Positions 24,115 through 33,700 of a stretch of 39,408 nt of DNA are shown here, piece after piece. Source of the stretch: Rodentibacter caecimuris (GTDB lineage: Bacteria; Pseudomonadota; Gammaproteobacteria; Enterobacterales; Pasteurellaceae); assembly GCF_024622045.1 (NCBI RefSeq), contig NZ_JANKBP010000019.1. One strand, given 5' to 3'. The position numbers were made by a program, and so were the translations under genes. A model generated the notes under the pieces. The model was not told the DNA's origin. It saw only the letters and a list, made by a program, of their open reading frames with translations, and did not search any database. Position 1 is the stretch's first letter. Every line of letters begins with the position of its first letter.

Positions 24115-24384
24115 TTATTTTAAACCTTGTTGGCGGCGGTGATGGGCAATCGCCGCAACAATAACCGGACGTAAACGAGCAATATCATCACCATTCGATA
24201 CAGTGGTCGATTGTGATTGGTTGAGTTGTGATGATGTTGGAGACTCGTTTTCGGGAAAGAATCGATTGATGATTTTCGAGGCAAACTCAATAGCATAGAT
24301 AAGCAGGAATAGAAAAAAGATAACAAACCCCATTCCCGCAAACATTAAATTAAACCCTTCAAGCATGAGTTCTGAACTTGTCAT
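24115..24384 (-). CDS. oadG: Oxaloacetate decarboxylase gamma subunit
   Basis: OadG is a small membrane anchor that holds the alpha and beta subunits together and binds zinc. The 89-residue protein has a single N-terminal membrane span (FNLMFAGMGFVIFFLFLLIYAIEF), a Ser/Gln-rich cytoplasmic linker, and the C-terminal RLRPVIVAAIAHHRRQQGLK helix that contacts OadA; the HH pair is a plausible zinc site. It is the first gene of oadGAB, with an upstream CRP-like site and a GGGGAG Shine-Dalgarno. Confidence 0.93.
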   Translation of the reverse strand: MTSSELMLEGFNLMFAGMGFVIFFLFLLIYAIEFASKIINRFFPENESPTSSQLNQSQSTTVSNGDDIARLRPVIVAAIAHHRRQQGLK

Positions 24385-24444
24385 AATTACTCCCCAGAAA
24401 TTGAAAATACAGTGAGTATATTAGTTTTTTTCTAGAAAAAAAAC

Positions 24445-24460
24445 TTTGATATAGTTCACA
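24445..24460. promoter_or_regulatory. CRP-like site upstream of oadGAB
   Basis: TTTGA-TATAGT-TCACA matches the CRP palindrome with one mismatch, 61 to 76 bases before the oadG ATG. A quasi-palindrome of T then CTAG then A (24423-24445) lies between it and the gene and may include the core promoter. Confidence 0.45.
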
Positions 24461-24507
24461 GAAATGAGGAAAAGCGAGGTTGAAATTGGAGGATTTTTGA
24501 GAGTATT

Positions 24508-24602
24508 TGGCGGAAAGTCATGGGAGTCGAACCCACCCGAGAATGCTGGCATTCTCAACAGGATTTGAAGTCCTGCCACCTCACCGGAGATGACGACCTT
24601 CC
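24508..24602 (-). tRNA. selC: tRNA-Sec (anticodon UCA), selenocysteine tRNA
   Basis: Read on the minus strand the 95-base gene begins GGAAGGTC and ends GACTTTCCG plus an encoded CCA at 24510-24508. The acceptor stem has 8 base pairs (one G-U), the hallmark of bacterial tRNA-Sec. The anticodon loop is CTTCAAA with TCA, there is a long extra arm (GAGAATGC with GCATTCTC) and a T-arm GTGGG-TTCGACT-CCCAT. This tRNA is charged with serine, converted by SelA and delivered to UGA by SelB, both encoded next door on the opposite strand. Confidence 0.98.
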
Positions 24603-24620
24603 AAGGTTGAAATCGCTGCT

Positions 24621-24649
24621 ACTTTAGCGTAAATTATCTGCCACTTCAA
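24621..24649 (-). promoter_or_regulatory. Putative selC promoter
   Basis: On the minus strand TTGAAG (24649-24644) and TAAAGT (24626-24621) are 17 bases apart, and the -10 lies 18 bases before the mature tRNA 5' end. It occupies nearly all of the 70-base gap to selA, so the two divergent genes share this DNA. Confidence 0.6.
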
Positions 24650-24672
24650 CGTTATTTTAAACGGATTCAAAG

Positions 24673-26058
24673 ATGACCGCACTTTTTCAACAGTTGCCGG
24701 CGGTTGATAAACTTCTCAAAACCTCACAAGGTGAACGTCTTATTGCTGAATTTGGGCATTCTGCCGTGGTGGCAATGTGTCGGGAATTATTAACACAGGC
24801 ACGTCAATTTATTCAAAAAAATCATCAACTTCCTGAATATTTTATCCATTTTGACCGCACGTTTGCGGAACTTGAGTATCTTCTGCAACAACAAAATCAA
24901 GTACAAATAAAGGCGGTGCATAATCTTACCGGTACGATATTGCATACTAACTTAGGGCGGGCAATATGGGCGAAAGCCGCTCAACAAGCGGCATTGTCTG
25001 CGATGCAAGGCAATGTTGCACTGGAGTATGATTTAGAAGAAGGCAAACGGAGTCACCGTGATAATTATATCAGCGAACTTTTATGTTCATTAACCGGTGC
25101 AGAGGCGGCTTGTGTCGTGAATAACAATGCGGCGGCGGTGTTTTTAATGCTGGCAACTTTTGCTCAGGGAAAAGAGGTGGTTATTTCTCGCGGTGAACTC
25201 ATTGAAATCGGTGGGGCGTTCCGTATTCCCGATATTATGACACAGGCAGGTAGCCATTTGGTTGAAGTGGGCACGACCAATCGTACGCATTTAAAGGATT
25301 ATCGCGCTGCGATCGGTGAAAATACCGCCTTATTAATGAAAGTGCACAGCAGTAATTATCAAATTTTTGGCTTTACTTCATCGGTTTCGGAACAAGAGTT
25401 AGTTGAACTTGGACGAGAAATGAATGTACCGGTGGTAACAGATCTTGGCAGTGGGGCATTAATTGATTTAAGCCAATACGGCTTACCAAAGGAACCTACC
25501 GTACAAGAGAAGGTCGCTCAAGGGGTGGATTTGATTTCCTTTTCCGGTGATAAACTGTTAGGCGGCGTGCAAGCAGGGATTATTGTGGGAAAAAAAGAAT
25601 GGATTGCACAACTGCAAGCTCACCCACTAAAACGGGTGTTGCGTTGTGATAAAGTGACCCTAGCCGGTTTAGAAGCGACATTGCGCTTGTATTTAAATCC
25701 TGAAAAATTGACGGAAAACTTGCCAACATTACACTTACTCACACAATCTATTGAACAATTACGGATCAAGGCAGAGAGCCTTAAAGTGCGGTTAGCAATG
25801 CGATTAAATTCACAGTTTGACATCCAAATTGAGGAAAGTTATGCACAAATTGGCAGTGGTTCGCAGCCGATGGCTCGAGTTCTCTCTGTTGCCGTTACGG
25901 TTTCTGAAAAAACAAATGGAAAATTAACCGCACTTTCCGAACGTTTCAAAAAACTCCCTCAGCCAATTATTGGGCGAATGGAAAGCGGCAAATTATGGTT
26001 GGATGTTCGCAGTGTGGCAGAGATGGAAACCTTATTACAGACGGTGGATAAACTATGA
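24673..26058 (+). CDS. selA: L-seryl-tRNA(Sec) selenium transferase
   Basis: SelA is the PLP enzyme, a decamer in E. coli, that turns seryl-tRNA(Sec) into selenocysteyl-tRNA(Sec) with selenophosphate. The 461-residue protein has NLTGTILHTNLGRA, VNNNAAAVFLML, RGELIEIGGAFRIPDIM, and SFSGDKLLGGVQAG with the PLP lysine Lys294 (Lys295 in E. coli). The first codons after ATG 24673 are an uptake sequence (24676-24684) encoding TAL, and no good Shine-Dalgarno is visible. Its stop overlaps the selB start (ATGA). No selD or selenoprotein gene is in the window, so both must be elsewhere for the pathway to work. Confidence 0.97.
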   Translation: MTALFQQLPAVDKLLKTSQGERLIAEFGHSAVVAMCRELLTQARQFIQKNHQLPEYFIHFDRTFAELEYLLQQQNQVQIKAVHNLTGTILHTNLGRAIWAKAAQQAALSAMQGNVALEYDLEEGKRSHRDNYISELLCSLTGAEAACVVNNNAAAVFLMLATFAQGKEVVISRGELIEIGGAFRIPDIMTQAGSHLVEVGTTNRTHLKDYRAAIGENTALLMKVHSSNYQIFGFTSSVSEQELVELGREMNVPVVTDLGSGALIDLSQYGLPKEPTVQEKVAQGVDLISFSGDKLLGGVQAGIIVGKKEWIAQLQAHPLKRVLRCDKVTLAGLEATLRLYLNPEKLTENLPTLHLLTQSIEQLRIKAESLKVRLAMRLNSQFDIQIEESYAQIGSGSQPMARVLSVAVTVSEKTNGKLTALSERFKKLPQPIIGRMESGKLWLDVRSVAEMETLLQTVDKL

Positions 26059-27926
26059 TTATTGTCACCTCAGGGCACGTTGATCACGGCAAAACGGCGT
26101 TACTAAAAGCGTTAACCGGTACTCATACCGCCCATTTACCGGAAGAAAAAAAGCGTGGTATGACAATTGATCTTGGTTATGCCTATTTGCCTTTTTCTTC
26201 CCAAGACGGCTCAAAAACATTGGGTTTTATTGATGTGCCGGGGCACGAAAAATTTCTTTCTAATATGCTGGCAGGGTTAGGCGGTATTCATTACGCCATG
26301 CTAATTGTGGCGGCAGATGAAGGCATTGCCGCACAAACTAAAGAACATTTGGCGATTTTGCATCGGTTACAATTTAATGAAATTATTGTTGTGCTAACAA
26401 AATCAGATCGAGCAAGTTCGACACAAATCGATACATTAATACAACAAATCAAACAAAATTATGCATTTTTACGTGGGGCGAACTATTTTGTTACCTCCGC
26501 CGAAACCGGACAAGGTATTGCAGAGCTGCGTCACTATTTGCAATGCTTGCCGGAATTAGACGACTCACAAAAACCGTTTCGTTATGCGATTGATCGTGTC
26601 TTTAGTGTGAAGGGTGCCGGTACGGTAGTTACTGGAACGGCATTTACGGGGGCGGTGAAAATTAATGATGAACTCTATCTTTCCACCGGTCAAAAAGTAC
26701 GGGTGAAAGCCATTCATGCACAAAATATGCCGAGTGAACAAGGTTTTGCAGGACAACGTTTGGCGCTGAATCTTAATGTTGATCTTGATCGCATACCGAC
26801 AAAACGGGGGGATTGGCTATTGCAGGATATACCGCCGCAACCAACAGATCGTATTAGTGTACAAATTCAGGCTGAAACCCTGTTAAATGAAAGTCAGTCG
26901 GTGCATATTTATCATGCTGCCAGCCGAACCACAGGTAAATTAACGTTGTTGCAAGGCAAAAATGTTGCAGAAAATGACCGCACTTTGGCTGAAATTATCT
27001 TGGATTCACCGCTGTTCTTGGCATTCGATGACAAACTCATTATTCGAAGCGGTGATGCAAAAACGCTGCTTGCCGGTGCGCGTGTATTAGAAATTGATTC
27101 GCCAAAACGTTATAAACGAACGGAAGTGCGGTTGAATTTTTTGCATAACCTGAGCCTATCGGAAAATGCCTCGCAACGTATTGCATTAATGCTTCAACAT
27201 CATGCGATAGCGGCAAAACGATTAATGTGGATAGAGCAACTCACCGAAAAACAATTGAATGTTGCTTTGACACAATGCGGGGCGGTGCGCTATCAAGATT
27301 GGTGTTTTAATGCCGATTATCAGCAGGAAAAAACACAGCAAATTTTGACCGCACTTAGCGCCTATCACGAGCAACATAATGATCAACTAGGGGTTAGCAA
27401 AGCCCGCCTATACCGTATGGCGGTACTCAATCAACCGGAAAATTTGATTGATCATTTTATTGATGAAATGCTGGAAACAGGGGCATTGCAGCAAACAAGA
27501 GGTTGGTTGCATTTGCCGGCGCATAAAATTCGCTTTACCGCGGAAGAACAACAATATTGGTCGAATGTGTTGAATGAATTTGAAAAAGCCAATGGGCAAG
27601 CGGTTTGGGTACGTGATATGGCAACTGCTTTAGGAACAGATGAAAACTCAATGCGTAATTTTATGTATAAAGCGGGTAAATTGGGCTATCTTACCCCTAT
27701 TGTCAAAGATCGTTTCTTTTTAACGGAAACTATTTACGCTTATGCACGTCTTATTAAACAGATTGCTGAAGAAGAAGGGAAAACCTCTGTAAATGAAGTG
27801 CGTGACCGCCTAAATTTTGGGCGCAAGCTCACTGTTCAACTCATGGAATATTTTGATCGCATAGGTTTTTTACGTCGTAAAGGCAATGATCACATTTTAC
27901 GTGATGAGAACATATTTGATTTATAA
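26055..27926 (+). CDS. selB: Selenocysteine-specific elongation factor SelB
   Basis: SelB is the GTPase that brings selenocysteyl-tRNA to UGA codons marked by a SECIS hairpin. The 623-residue protein (E. coli: 614) has G1 SGHVDHGKTALL, the switch RGMTIDLGYAY, G3 FIDVPGHEKFLS and G4 VLTKSD, EF-Tu-like domains II/III with RVFSVKGAGTVVTGTAF, then a C-terminal winged-helix region that binds the SECIS element, ending in FGRKLTVQLMEYFDRIGFLRR. Three uptake cores lie inside. The stop at 27924-27926 runs directly into the Shine-Dalgarno of the next gene. Confidence 0.97.
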   Translation: MIIVTSGHVDHGKTALLKALTGTHTAHLPEEKKRGMTIDLGYAYLPFSSQDGSKTLGFIDVPGHEKFLSNMLAGLGGIHYAMLIVAADEGIAAQTKEHLAILHRLQFNEIIVVLTKSDRASSTQIDTLIQQIKQNYAFLRGANYFVTSAETGQGIAELRHYLQCLPELDDSQKPFRYAIDRVFSVKGAGTVVTGTAFTGAVKINDELYLSTGQKVRVKAIHAQNMPSEQGFAGQRLALNLNVDLDRIPTKRGDWLLQDIPPQPTDRISVQIQAETLLNESQSVHIYHAASRTTGKLTLLQGKNVAENDRTLAEIILDSPLFLAFDDKLIIRSGDAKTLLAGARVLEIDSPKRYKRTEVRLNFLHNLSLSENASQRIALMLQHHAIAAKRLMWIEQLTEKQLNVALTQCGAVRYQDWCFNADYQQEKTQQILTALSAYHEQHNDQLGVSKARLYRMAVLNQPENLIDHFIDEMLETGALQQTRGWLHLPAHKIRFTAEEQQYWSNVLNEFEKANGQAVWVRDMATALGTDENSMRNFMYKAGKLGYLTPIVKDRFFLTETIYAYARLIKQIAEEEGKTSVNEVRDRLNFGRKLTVQLMEYFDRIGFLRRKGNDHILRDENIFDL

Positions 27927-27935
27927 GGAGAAAAA

Positions 27936-28838
27936 ATGAAAAAAACATTAATTTCAGCCGTAGTTTTAACCGCACTTTTAACTACCGGTTGTCAAGATCA
28001 AGAGGCTCAAGCAAAAATTGACCGGCTTAATCAAACGGTGACACAGCTCACCGCAGAAAATGATCGGTTAAAAGCGGATTTAACCGCTGAAAAAGAACGT
28101 GCGGCGAAGACTATTCCCGCTATTTTTGCGGAAAAAGATGTGATATTTGACAAGACGGAAACGTTTAAATATCCACAATCGAAAGGAGATTATGTACCGG
28201 AAGAAGGACGGATTAGTTATTCGATTTCTATGTTGAAAACAAATATTGATTGGTTAAATACGTTGCTATGGGAAGAATTGACTCAAGAAGAGGGGAAAGT
28301 GCCTACACGCGACCAATTGGTGGAGAATTACCAGAAGCATTTTGACGAGACCCGCAAAGGTATGATGGAAGAGCCGAGTATTGCGTTTGAAAGCAGTCGT
28401 TGGGTTGATTTTATTAGTCAAAAAGAGAAATTAGCCACTTTTTCTATTGGTTATTATGATTATGCCGGTGGGGCGCACGGAACGGGCGGTAATCGTTATT
28501 TTACCCTTGATCTGATCTCCCATAAGATATTAAAACTGAACGATTTGTTTGATGCGAAAGCATTACCTCAGGTGAAAGAACTGTTGTGGGAGAACTATAC
28601 ACAAAATGGTTCGGTAAAAGATGATGAAACCTTTACGCGAAAAGTCGATTTTAACGTATCTGACAATATTTATTTAGATTCTGAAGGGGTACATTTTATT
28701 TATAGCGTCTATGAAATTGCACCTTATGCGGCGGGCGAACCGGATTTAACACTGAATTGGTGGCAATTAAAGGATTTATTAAAATCAGATTTTAAACAAC
28801 AAAACTATGTGAAATTTGATGAAGATAGAAATGAATAA
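27936..28838 (+). CDS. Lipoprotein with coiled coil and RsiV-like (DUF3298) domain
   Basis: The function is not known. The 300-residue protein has a lipoprotein signal peptide (MKKTLISAVVLTALLTTGC, Cys19 lipidated), a leucine-heptad coiled coil at about 28-60 (AKIDRLNQTVTQLTAENDRL), and a C-terminal domain from about 85 with GYYDYAGGAHGTGGNRYFTL and YSVYEIAPYAAGEPD, the pattern of the DUF3298/RsiV family whose members bind lysozyme or peptidoglycan-related ligands in Bacillus. Anchoring to the inner face of the outer membrane is likely because residue +2 is Gln. AAGGAGAAAAA follows the selB stop directly, so it is co-transcribed with selAB. An uptake core lies in the signal-peptide codons (27969-27977). 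Confidence 0.75.
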   Translation: MKKTLISAVVLTALLTTGCQDQEAQAKIDRLNQTVTQLTAENDRLKADLTAEKERAAKTIPAIFAEKDVIFDKTETFKYPQSKGDYVPEEGRISYSISMLKTNIDWLNTLLWEELTQEEGKVPTRDQLVENYQKHFDETRKGMMEEPSIAFESSRWVDFISQKEKLATFSIGYYDYAGGAHGTGGNRYFTLDLISHKILKLNDLFDAKALPQVKELLWENYTQNGSVKDDETFTRKVDFNVSDNIYLDSEGVHFIYSVYEIAPYAAGEPDLTLNWWQLKDLLKSDFKQQNYVKFDEDRNE

Positions 28839-28846
28839 CGATTCGA

Positions 28847-28877
28847 AGTGCGGTGATTTTTCACCGCATTTTTTTAT
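28847..28877 (+). terminator. Terminator after selAB-lipoprotein operon
   Basis: TGCGGTGA (28849-28856) and TCACCGCA (28861-28868) make an 8-base stem over TTTT, followed by eight T residues. The left arm is an uptake core (28846-28854), the right arm is a near-core that breaks after CCGCA. Confidence 0.92.
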
Positions 28878-28998
28878 CATTATTTTTTGTGTCGGGGTAG
28901 ATAAATTTTATTAAGTGGTTTTGAACAGGATAGAATTATTAATTTAATAACTTAGATTATACTGAAAATAGTACTCTTCTTTGTGGAGTTTATCGTTA

Positions 28999-30153
28999 AT
29001 GTTTAGAACATCTAATTTTTTTCTGCTTTTGATATTTTTTAGTATTCCTTTGTCAGCAAAGGATAATAGTATTATTTTAGAAAGAGAAGGAAATGAACTC
29101 ATTATCCATTACACTATATCTAAAGCCAAAGAAATTAGGGAGGATGAACACTATAAAAATTTATTAGTAAAAGATAAAACATTTACAAAATCAGAAGAAG
29201 GAAAGTTCAAGGTTACACTTAATATAAAGCCTGAAGTATCTAAGGATTTTTACGATCCTATTAGGGTTTATAGTAATGGTGATTTTTTATTATATAAAGA
29301 TTTTTTATTTCCTGAGCGGATTAGATATGATAAATCCGTTTTTCTAGATAAGAAGAAAGATGACTTTCCTAAATTCTCTATAGAGGAAAGAAAAAATTAT
29401 ATTATAGGAGATAGGTTTGTTTTTTGGGGAGATAAAGAGCCTATAAAAATACTTGGTCTGGAAAATCAAGCCTTGAAAGATAATATTCTTCAAGTATATA
29501 AGAGAATTTTCAATTACTACAGTGATAACTTTGGAGCCCTTTTTAAGAGAAAACCCATAGTAATTATTGATTTTACTGAGGATGGAGGGGAATTTGATTA
29601 TAAAGGGGATGCCTTAGATAATTTTTTATCATGTAACATATCAAACTTATCAAAACTAGATAAGAAAAAATATTACAATATGTACATGTTTATTTCACAC
29701 GAAATATTTCACATATGGAATTCTTATGAACATAATCATAGGGGAAAGGCTTGGTTACATGAAGGAAGTGCAGAATATTTTTCTATGATGAGTTTGTTGG
29801 ACTTGAATTATATCGAAAAAAATAAGGTAGAATCTTTGAAGAAAATCTATTTGGATACTTGCTTAGATTATTATAAGAAAAATAATACTATAATGAATAA
29901 CAATAATTCTGAGAACTCAGTTTATATGTGTGGTGCTAGTTTACATATTTTATTAGAAAAACTCGAAAGTAGAGAAATAGTTTTAGATATATGGAAAGAA
30001 CTACTCAAGAAAGATAAGTATAACTCTGATGATTTTTTTGAAATAATTAATAATCACTCTGCAATTAGTAAAGGAAGAGCTTCCTCAATATATGATTTTA
30101 TTTATAAAGAAGGCGGAGTTGTTCAAGCAATTGAAGGTTTGAAGCTAAAGTAG
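28999..30153 (+). CDS. Putative secreted zinc metallopeptidase (gluzincin-like), AT-rich orphan
   Basis: I recognise the fold class but not the family. The 384-residue protein has an N-terminal signal peptide (MFRTSNFFLLLIFFSIPLSA), so it should be periplasmic or secreted. The zinc-site motif is SHEIFHIWN (His234, Glu235, His238) and a downstream WLHEGSAEYF supplies the third ligand Glu255, giving HExxH-x16-E, close to the M1/M61-type gluzincins. The first 130 residues resemble a beta-rich N-terminal domain. ATG 28999 is preferred to the TTG at 28981 because GTGGAG lies about 10 bases before it. Base composition is far richer in A/T than neighbours, lysine/asparagine content is high, and no uptake core is present, all suggesting transfer. 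It is 570 bases upstream of the heme receptor gene on the same strand, but a Fur box separates them. Confidence 0.72.
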   Translation: MFRTSNFFLLLIFFSIPLSAKDNSIILEREGNELIIHYTISKAKEIREDEHYKNLLVKDKTFTKSEEGKFKVTLNIKPEVSKDFYDPIRVYSNGDFLLYKDFLFPERIRYDKSVFLDKKKDDFPKFSIEERKNYIIGDRFVFWGDKEPIKILGLENQALKDNILQVYKRIFNYYSDNFGALFKRKPIVIIDFTEDGGEFDYKGDALDNFLSCNISNLSKLDKKKYYNMYMFISHEIFHIWNSYEHNHRGKAWLHEGSAEYFSMMSLLDLNYIEKNKVESLKKIYLDTCLDYYKKNNTIMNNNNSENSVYMCGASLHILLEKLESREIVLDIWKELLKKDKYNSDDFFEIINNHSAISKGRASSIYDFIYKEGGVVQAIEGLKLK

Positions 30154-30723
30154 CTCTCTAGATTAACAGAAATGGAAAAGTACAGCAGTATCGCCTCTTC
30201 AATACCTAGCCGGTTGGTTTTTACATTGTCTTCACAATAAATCAAACGGAGGCTTTGCCTAGTTTAGGTAAACAGTTTGGTTAGAATCGTAGGATTTATG
30301 CAGATACTAAATATTTGGTTCAGATTGTAACATTGTCGATCTCTGGTGGTGTGTAAGTTTCATTACTTATTTGATTTGCCATAGGTGGACTTAGATGAAT
30401 CTACTAGGCTGATGCTCATTATCTAAAACGAAAACTCAACAAGGTTTTCGTTTGTTAATACTATGCTCGTTTCAAAAATACCTTGTCCATTTTTGTAATT
30501 GTTCATCATTTTCTATCATTCATTCTTCATTTCATATCATTTCAAGTAACTATTCACTTTTTCAACAATTATGAAAAAACTAATCAAATAGATACATTCG
30601 ATTTGAAATTTTTCGTTATGGCTTATTGAAGTTACCAATGTAATTCAGTAATATTTAATTTTCACTAATGATAATTGTTATCATTAATGAAAATTGCAAA
30701 TTTACTATCTATAGGAGCCTTAA
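30154..30723 (+). other. 570-base non-coding interval upstream of the heme receptor
   Basis: No credible gene is visible. It holds a 10-base hairpin (AAACGAAAAC 30426-30435 with GTTTTCGTTT 30444-30453) that may end transcription of the metallopeptidase gene, an AT-rich tract with ATCATT at 30505, 30515 and 30536, and the Fur box at 30667-30685. Confidence 0.6.
30667..30685. promoter_or_regulatory. Fur box upstream of the heme-uptake locus
   Basis: AATGATAATTGTTATCATT is an 8+3+8 palindrome matching the classic 19-base iron-box pattern (GATAATGATAATCATTATC). It lies 39 to 57 bases before the receptor GTG, over the expected promoter, so iron-loaded Fur should repress the locus. Confidence 0.85.
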
Positions 30724-33700
30724 GTGAAAAACAAAGATATTTATAGAAAGCTACTGATGAGTGCATACGGATTGGCCTCTGTTTCCGTTATTCAAGCCTC
30801 AGCTACCGAGCAGTTGGATGTTATAGATGTAAGAGCTACTGCCGATCAGAAAGACGAACAAGGTAAAGATGATGTATATCAACGCAATATTACCAATCTC
30901 TATGCGGGAAAAGAAACGATCGAACGCTACAAAGGCGCTTCTCCGGCCGATTTATTCCAAGAGTTCAACGGAGTGTATAGTGGTGACGCACGTAATAGCG
31001 GCGCAGTCGATCCCAACATTCGCGGCGTACAAGGACAAGGGCGGATTCCGGTTACGATTGACGGCACGGAACAAGCATTGACTACTTGGCGGGGCTATAA
31101 CGGCGCGAATAACCGTAACTATATTGATCCGAATTTAATCGGTGGTATTACGGTAGAAAAAGGCCCCGATTTGGCATCAGGCAATCAATCGGGGATTGGC
31201 GGCGCAGTAAAAATGCGTACGATTGATGTCGATGATATCCTTAAGCCAGGACAGAAAGTCGGTGTAGAACTAAAACTGGAAACCAGCAATAATTCGGTAA
31301 AAGAACGGATTCCTGACTTTAAATGGGGGCAGGATTATCGTGTCGTCGGCGACGGCACACCCGGTGATTTTTCTTCCGTTACGCTGGTAAAACCAAAAAC
31401 GAAAGGCAAATATTTTAAAGATAACGCAATGCGATTGGCTGTCGGCGTAAAAGAAGAAAAATTTGATTTACTTGCCGCCTATGGTTATCGCTCTAAAGGA
31501 AACTATTTAGCCGGTAAAGGCGGTGCAAGTAAATATGAAGGCGTCATAGATGAAAAATCTGGGCGGGATTTAAAACAAATAGAACCAAATCTACCTTTCG
31601 CCGCTTCCATTTATCGTCCGCATACGGAAATTCCGAATACCTCAAGTGCCATGGAATCTTACCTATTAAAAGGTTCTCTCCGCCCGACAGATAAACAAAC
31701 CGTCAAAATGGGCTATCGCCATACCAAAATGACCTACGGTGAAATTATGCCTTCCCGCCTTGATTTCAGCGAGTTTCACGGTTATATCCCGCAATGGCCA
31801 CTGGCAACAGTCAAACAACAGGCATTTAATCTAGATTATGCCTATAACCCCGATAATCCTTGGATTAATTTTAATGCAGGAATCTGGTACACCCGCACCA
31901 TAAGCGATACCAATACTTCAGGCGGTAATCCCCGTGAAGCAAAATCTAAGGATGTCGATTGGACGTTGGCGACCACTCAATGTGTAACGGTAAACCCTGA
32001 TGCGGTCAATCCTCATGAGTTTTTAGTGCTTGATCGTGATTGCTTGGCCAGAATCGGCGATCCGCTGGTTAAACAAAATCCAAACACTGACGGAAAGTAC
32101 AATTATGTTAATGCGGCTCAGGTCAATGCTTACAATACCCGACGTGGTATTCATTTAAGCAATACGATGAACCTAACCGATCAGTTAGATCTTACTATTT
32201 CTGCCGCGCTTCAAAAAGAACGTTTAACCAGTAGCCACTTTAACGCAACACCAAACCCAAGCAGTACCTATGAAAGCCCGCCTCGTGCCGGTCGCCGTCA
32301 GGAATGGGACATCGCATTTAACTTTAATTACCGTCCGACCAACTGGCTAATGCTGACCGCCGGCGCACGTTATAACGAATATTGGTCTTTTGATGATTAT
32401 TTAAATTATTTGCTCACAAGCGGAGAGCTTTATAAACCTTATCATTATGATGGAGTTGACTATCCGGCAACAGTAAACGTTGCCCAATCTATTTCCTATA
32501 AAGAAGTGATGACACAAAAGGAATGGGAGCGCTATGATGAAATTAATAAAAAACTATTTGGACCTGATTCAGAAGTGTGTAAAACGGAAGCATGTGAAAG
32601 AGAAGAAGAAAAATTGAGTAAAGAGTTTTGGAAAATAACAGGTGAAGATGATATTCAAGACGGCTATCGTTACCATAGAAAGGGAATAGATCAATATTAT
32701 CACTCCGATGGGCGGTTACATCGGGAAGATAATCCTTTTTATAATGGCACATTAAAAAATGAAAAAGTCAAACATCCTGTTACCGGCGAAACAGTGGATA
32801 AATATCAACGATACTATTCCGGCACATTTGCCAAAAAACTAAAAGACGAAGATAAACTCAAAAAAGTAGAAAAAAAACGGGGTCATGCGTTTTCACCGGC
32901 ATTTTCCGCCACCGCATTTTTAACTGATAATTCCCGTGTGTATGTGCGTTACACCCAATATGCCCGTATGCCGAGCATCTTTGAAACCACCGTCGGTTTT
33001 TCCGCCAGCGCGGATACCTCCGCCCGTTTTAAAAACGCCAAACTAAAACCGGAGAAAGCACGAAATATTGAGCTAGGCTATGTTTATGATTTCAGCAGCT
33101 ATTTCGATTCACCGACTAAAGCAGATATTAAATTGAACTATTATCATAATGTTACTAAAGACGTTATTGACCGTAATACTGACTTTCGTTTTGTCCAACT
33201 GGATAAACGGATATTGGAGGGAGTCGAATTGCAAGCCCGTTATGATAACGGCGATTATTTTGGTGATCTAGGCATTGAATATCATCTAAAAAATAAAGTT
33301 TGTGATGCCAATACCGCTGTAGAAATGGATCCCGTGCAACTCCGTGTTCCAACCTGTATGACCGGTGGTTTTGCTTGGGGCTATTTGCGTACCCAATTAC
33401 AACCCAAATACTCTATTAGTTCAAATTTAGGCGCTCGCTTCTTAGATCGAAAATTAGAGATCGGTAGCCGATGGTTATATCACAGCAAAGCGAAAAATAA
33501 AGACGAAGACCGTCTATGGGAATTAAAAGTTCTAGATGGTGGTATTTGGAACCGTCCGATGTCATGGCAACCGGTATTAACTGTAGATGCCTATATTAAA
33601 TACCAATTTTCACCGAACTTTACTATGGAGCTGACCGGAACCAATTTAACTGATCGTTACTATTTAGATCCGATGACCCGTTCTATGATCCCGGCACCGG

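Noticed and set aside
24508..28838. A UGA-encoded selenoprotein near selC-selAB
   Set aside because: No gene in the window shows an in-frame UGA at a catalytic position; the peroxiredoxin has ordinary cysteine codons.
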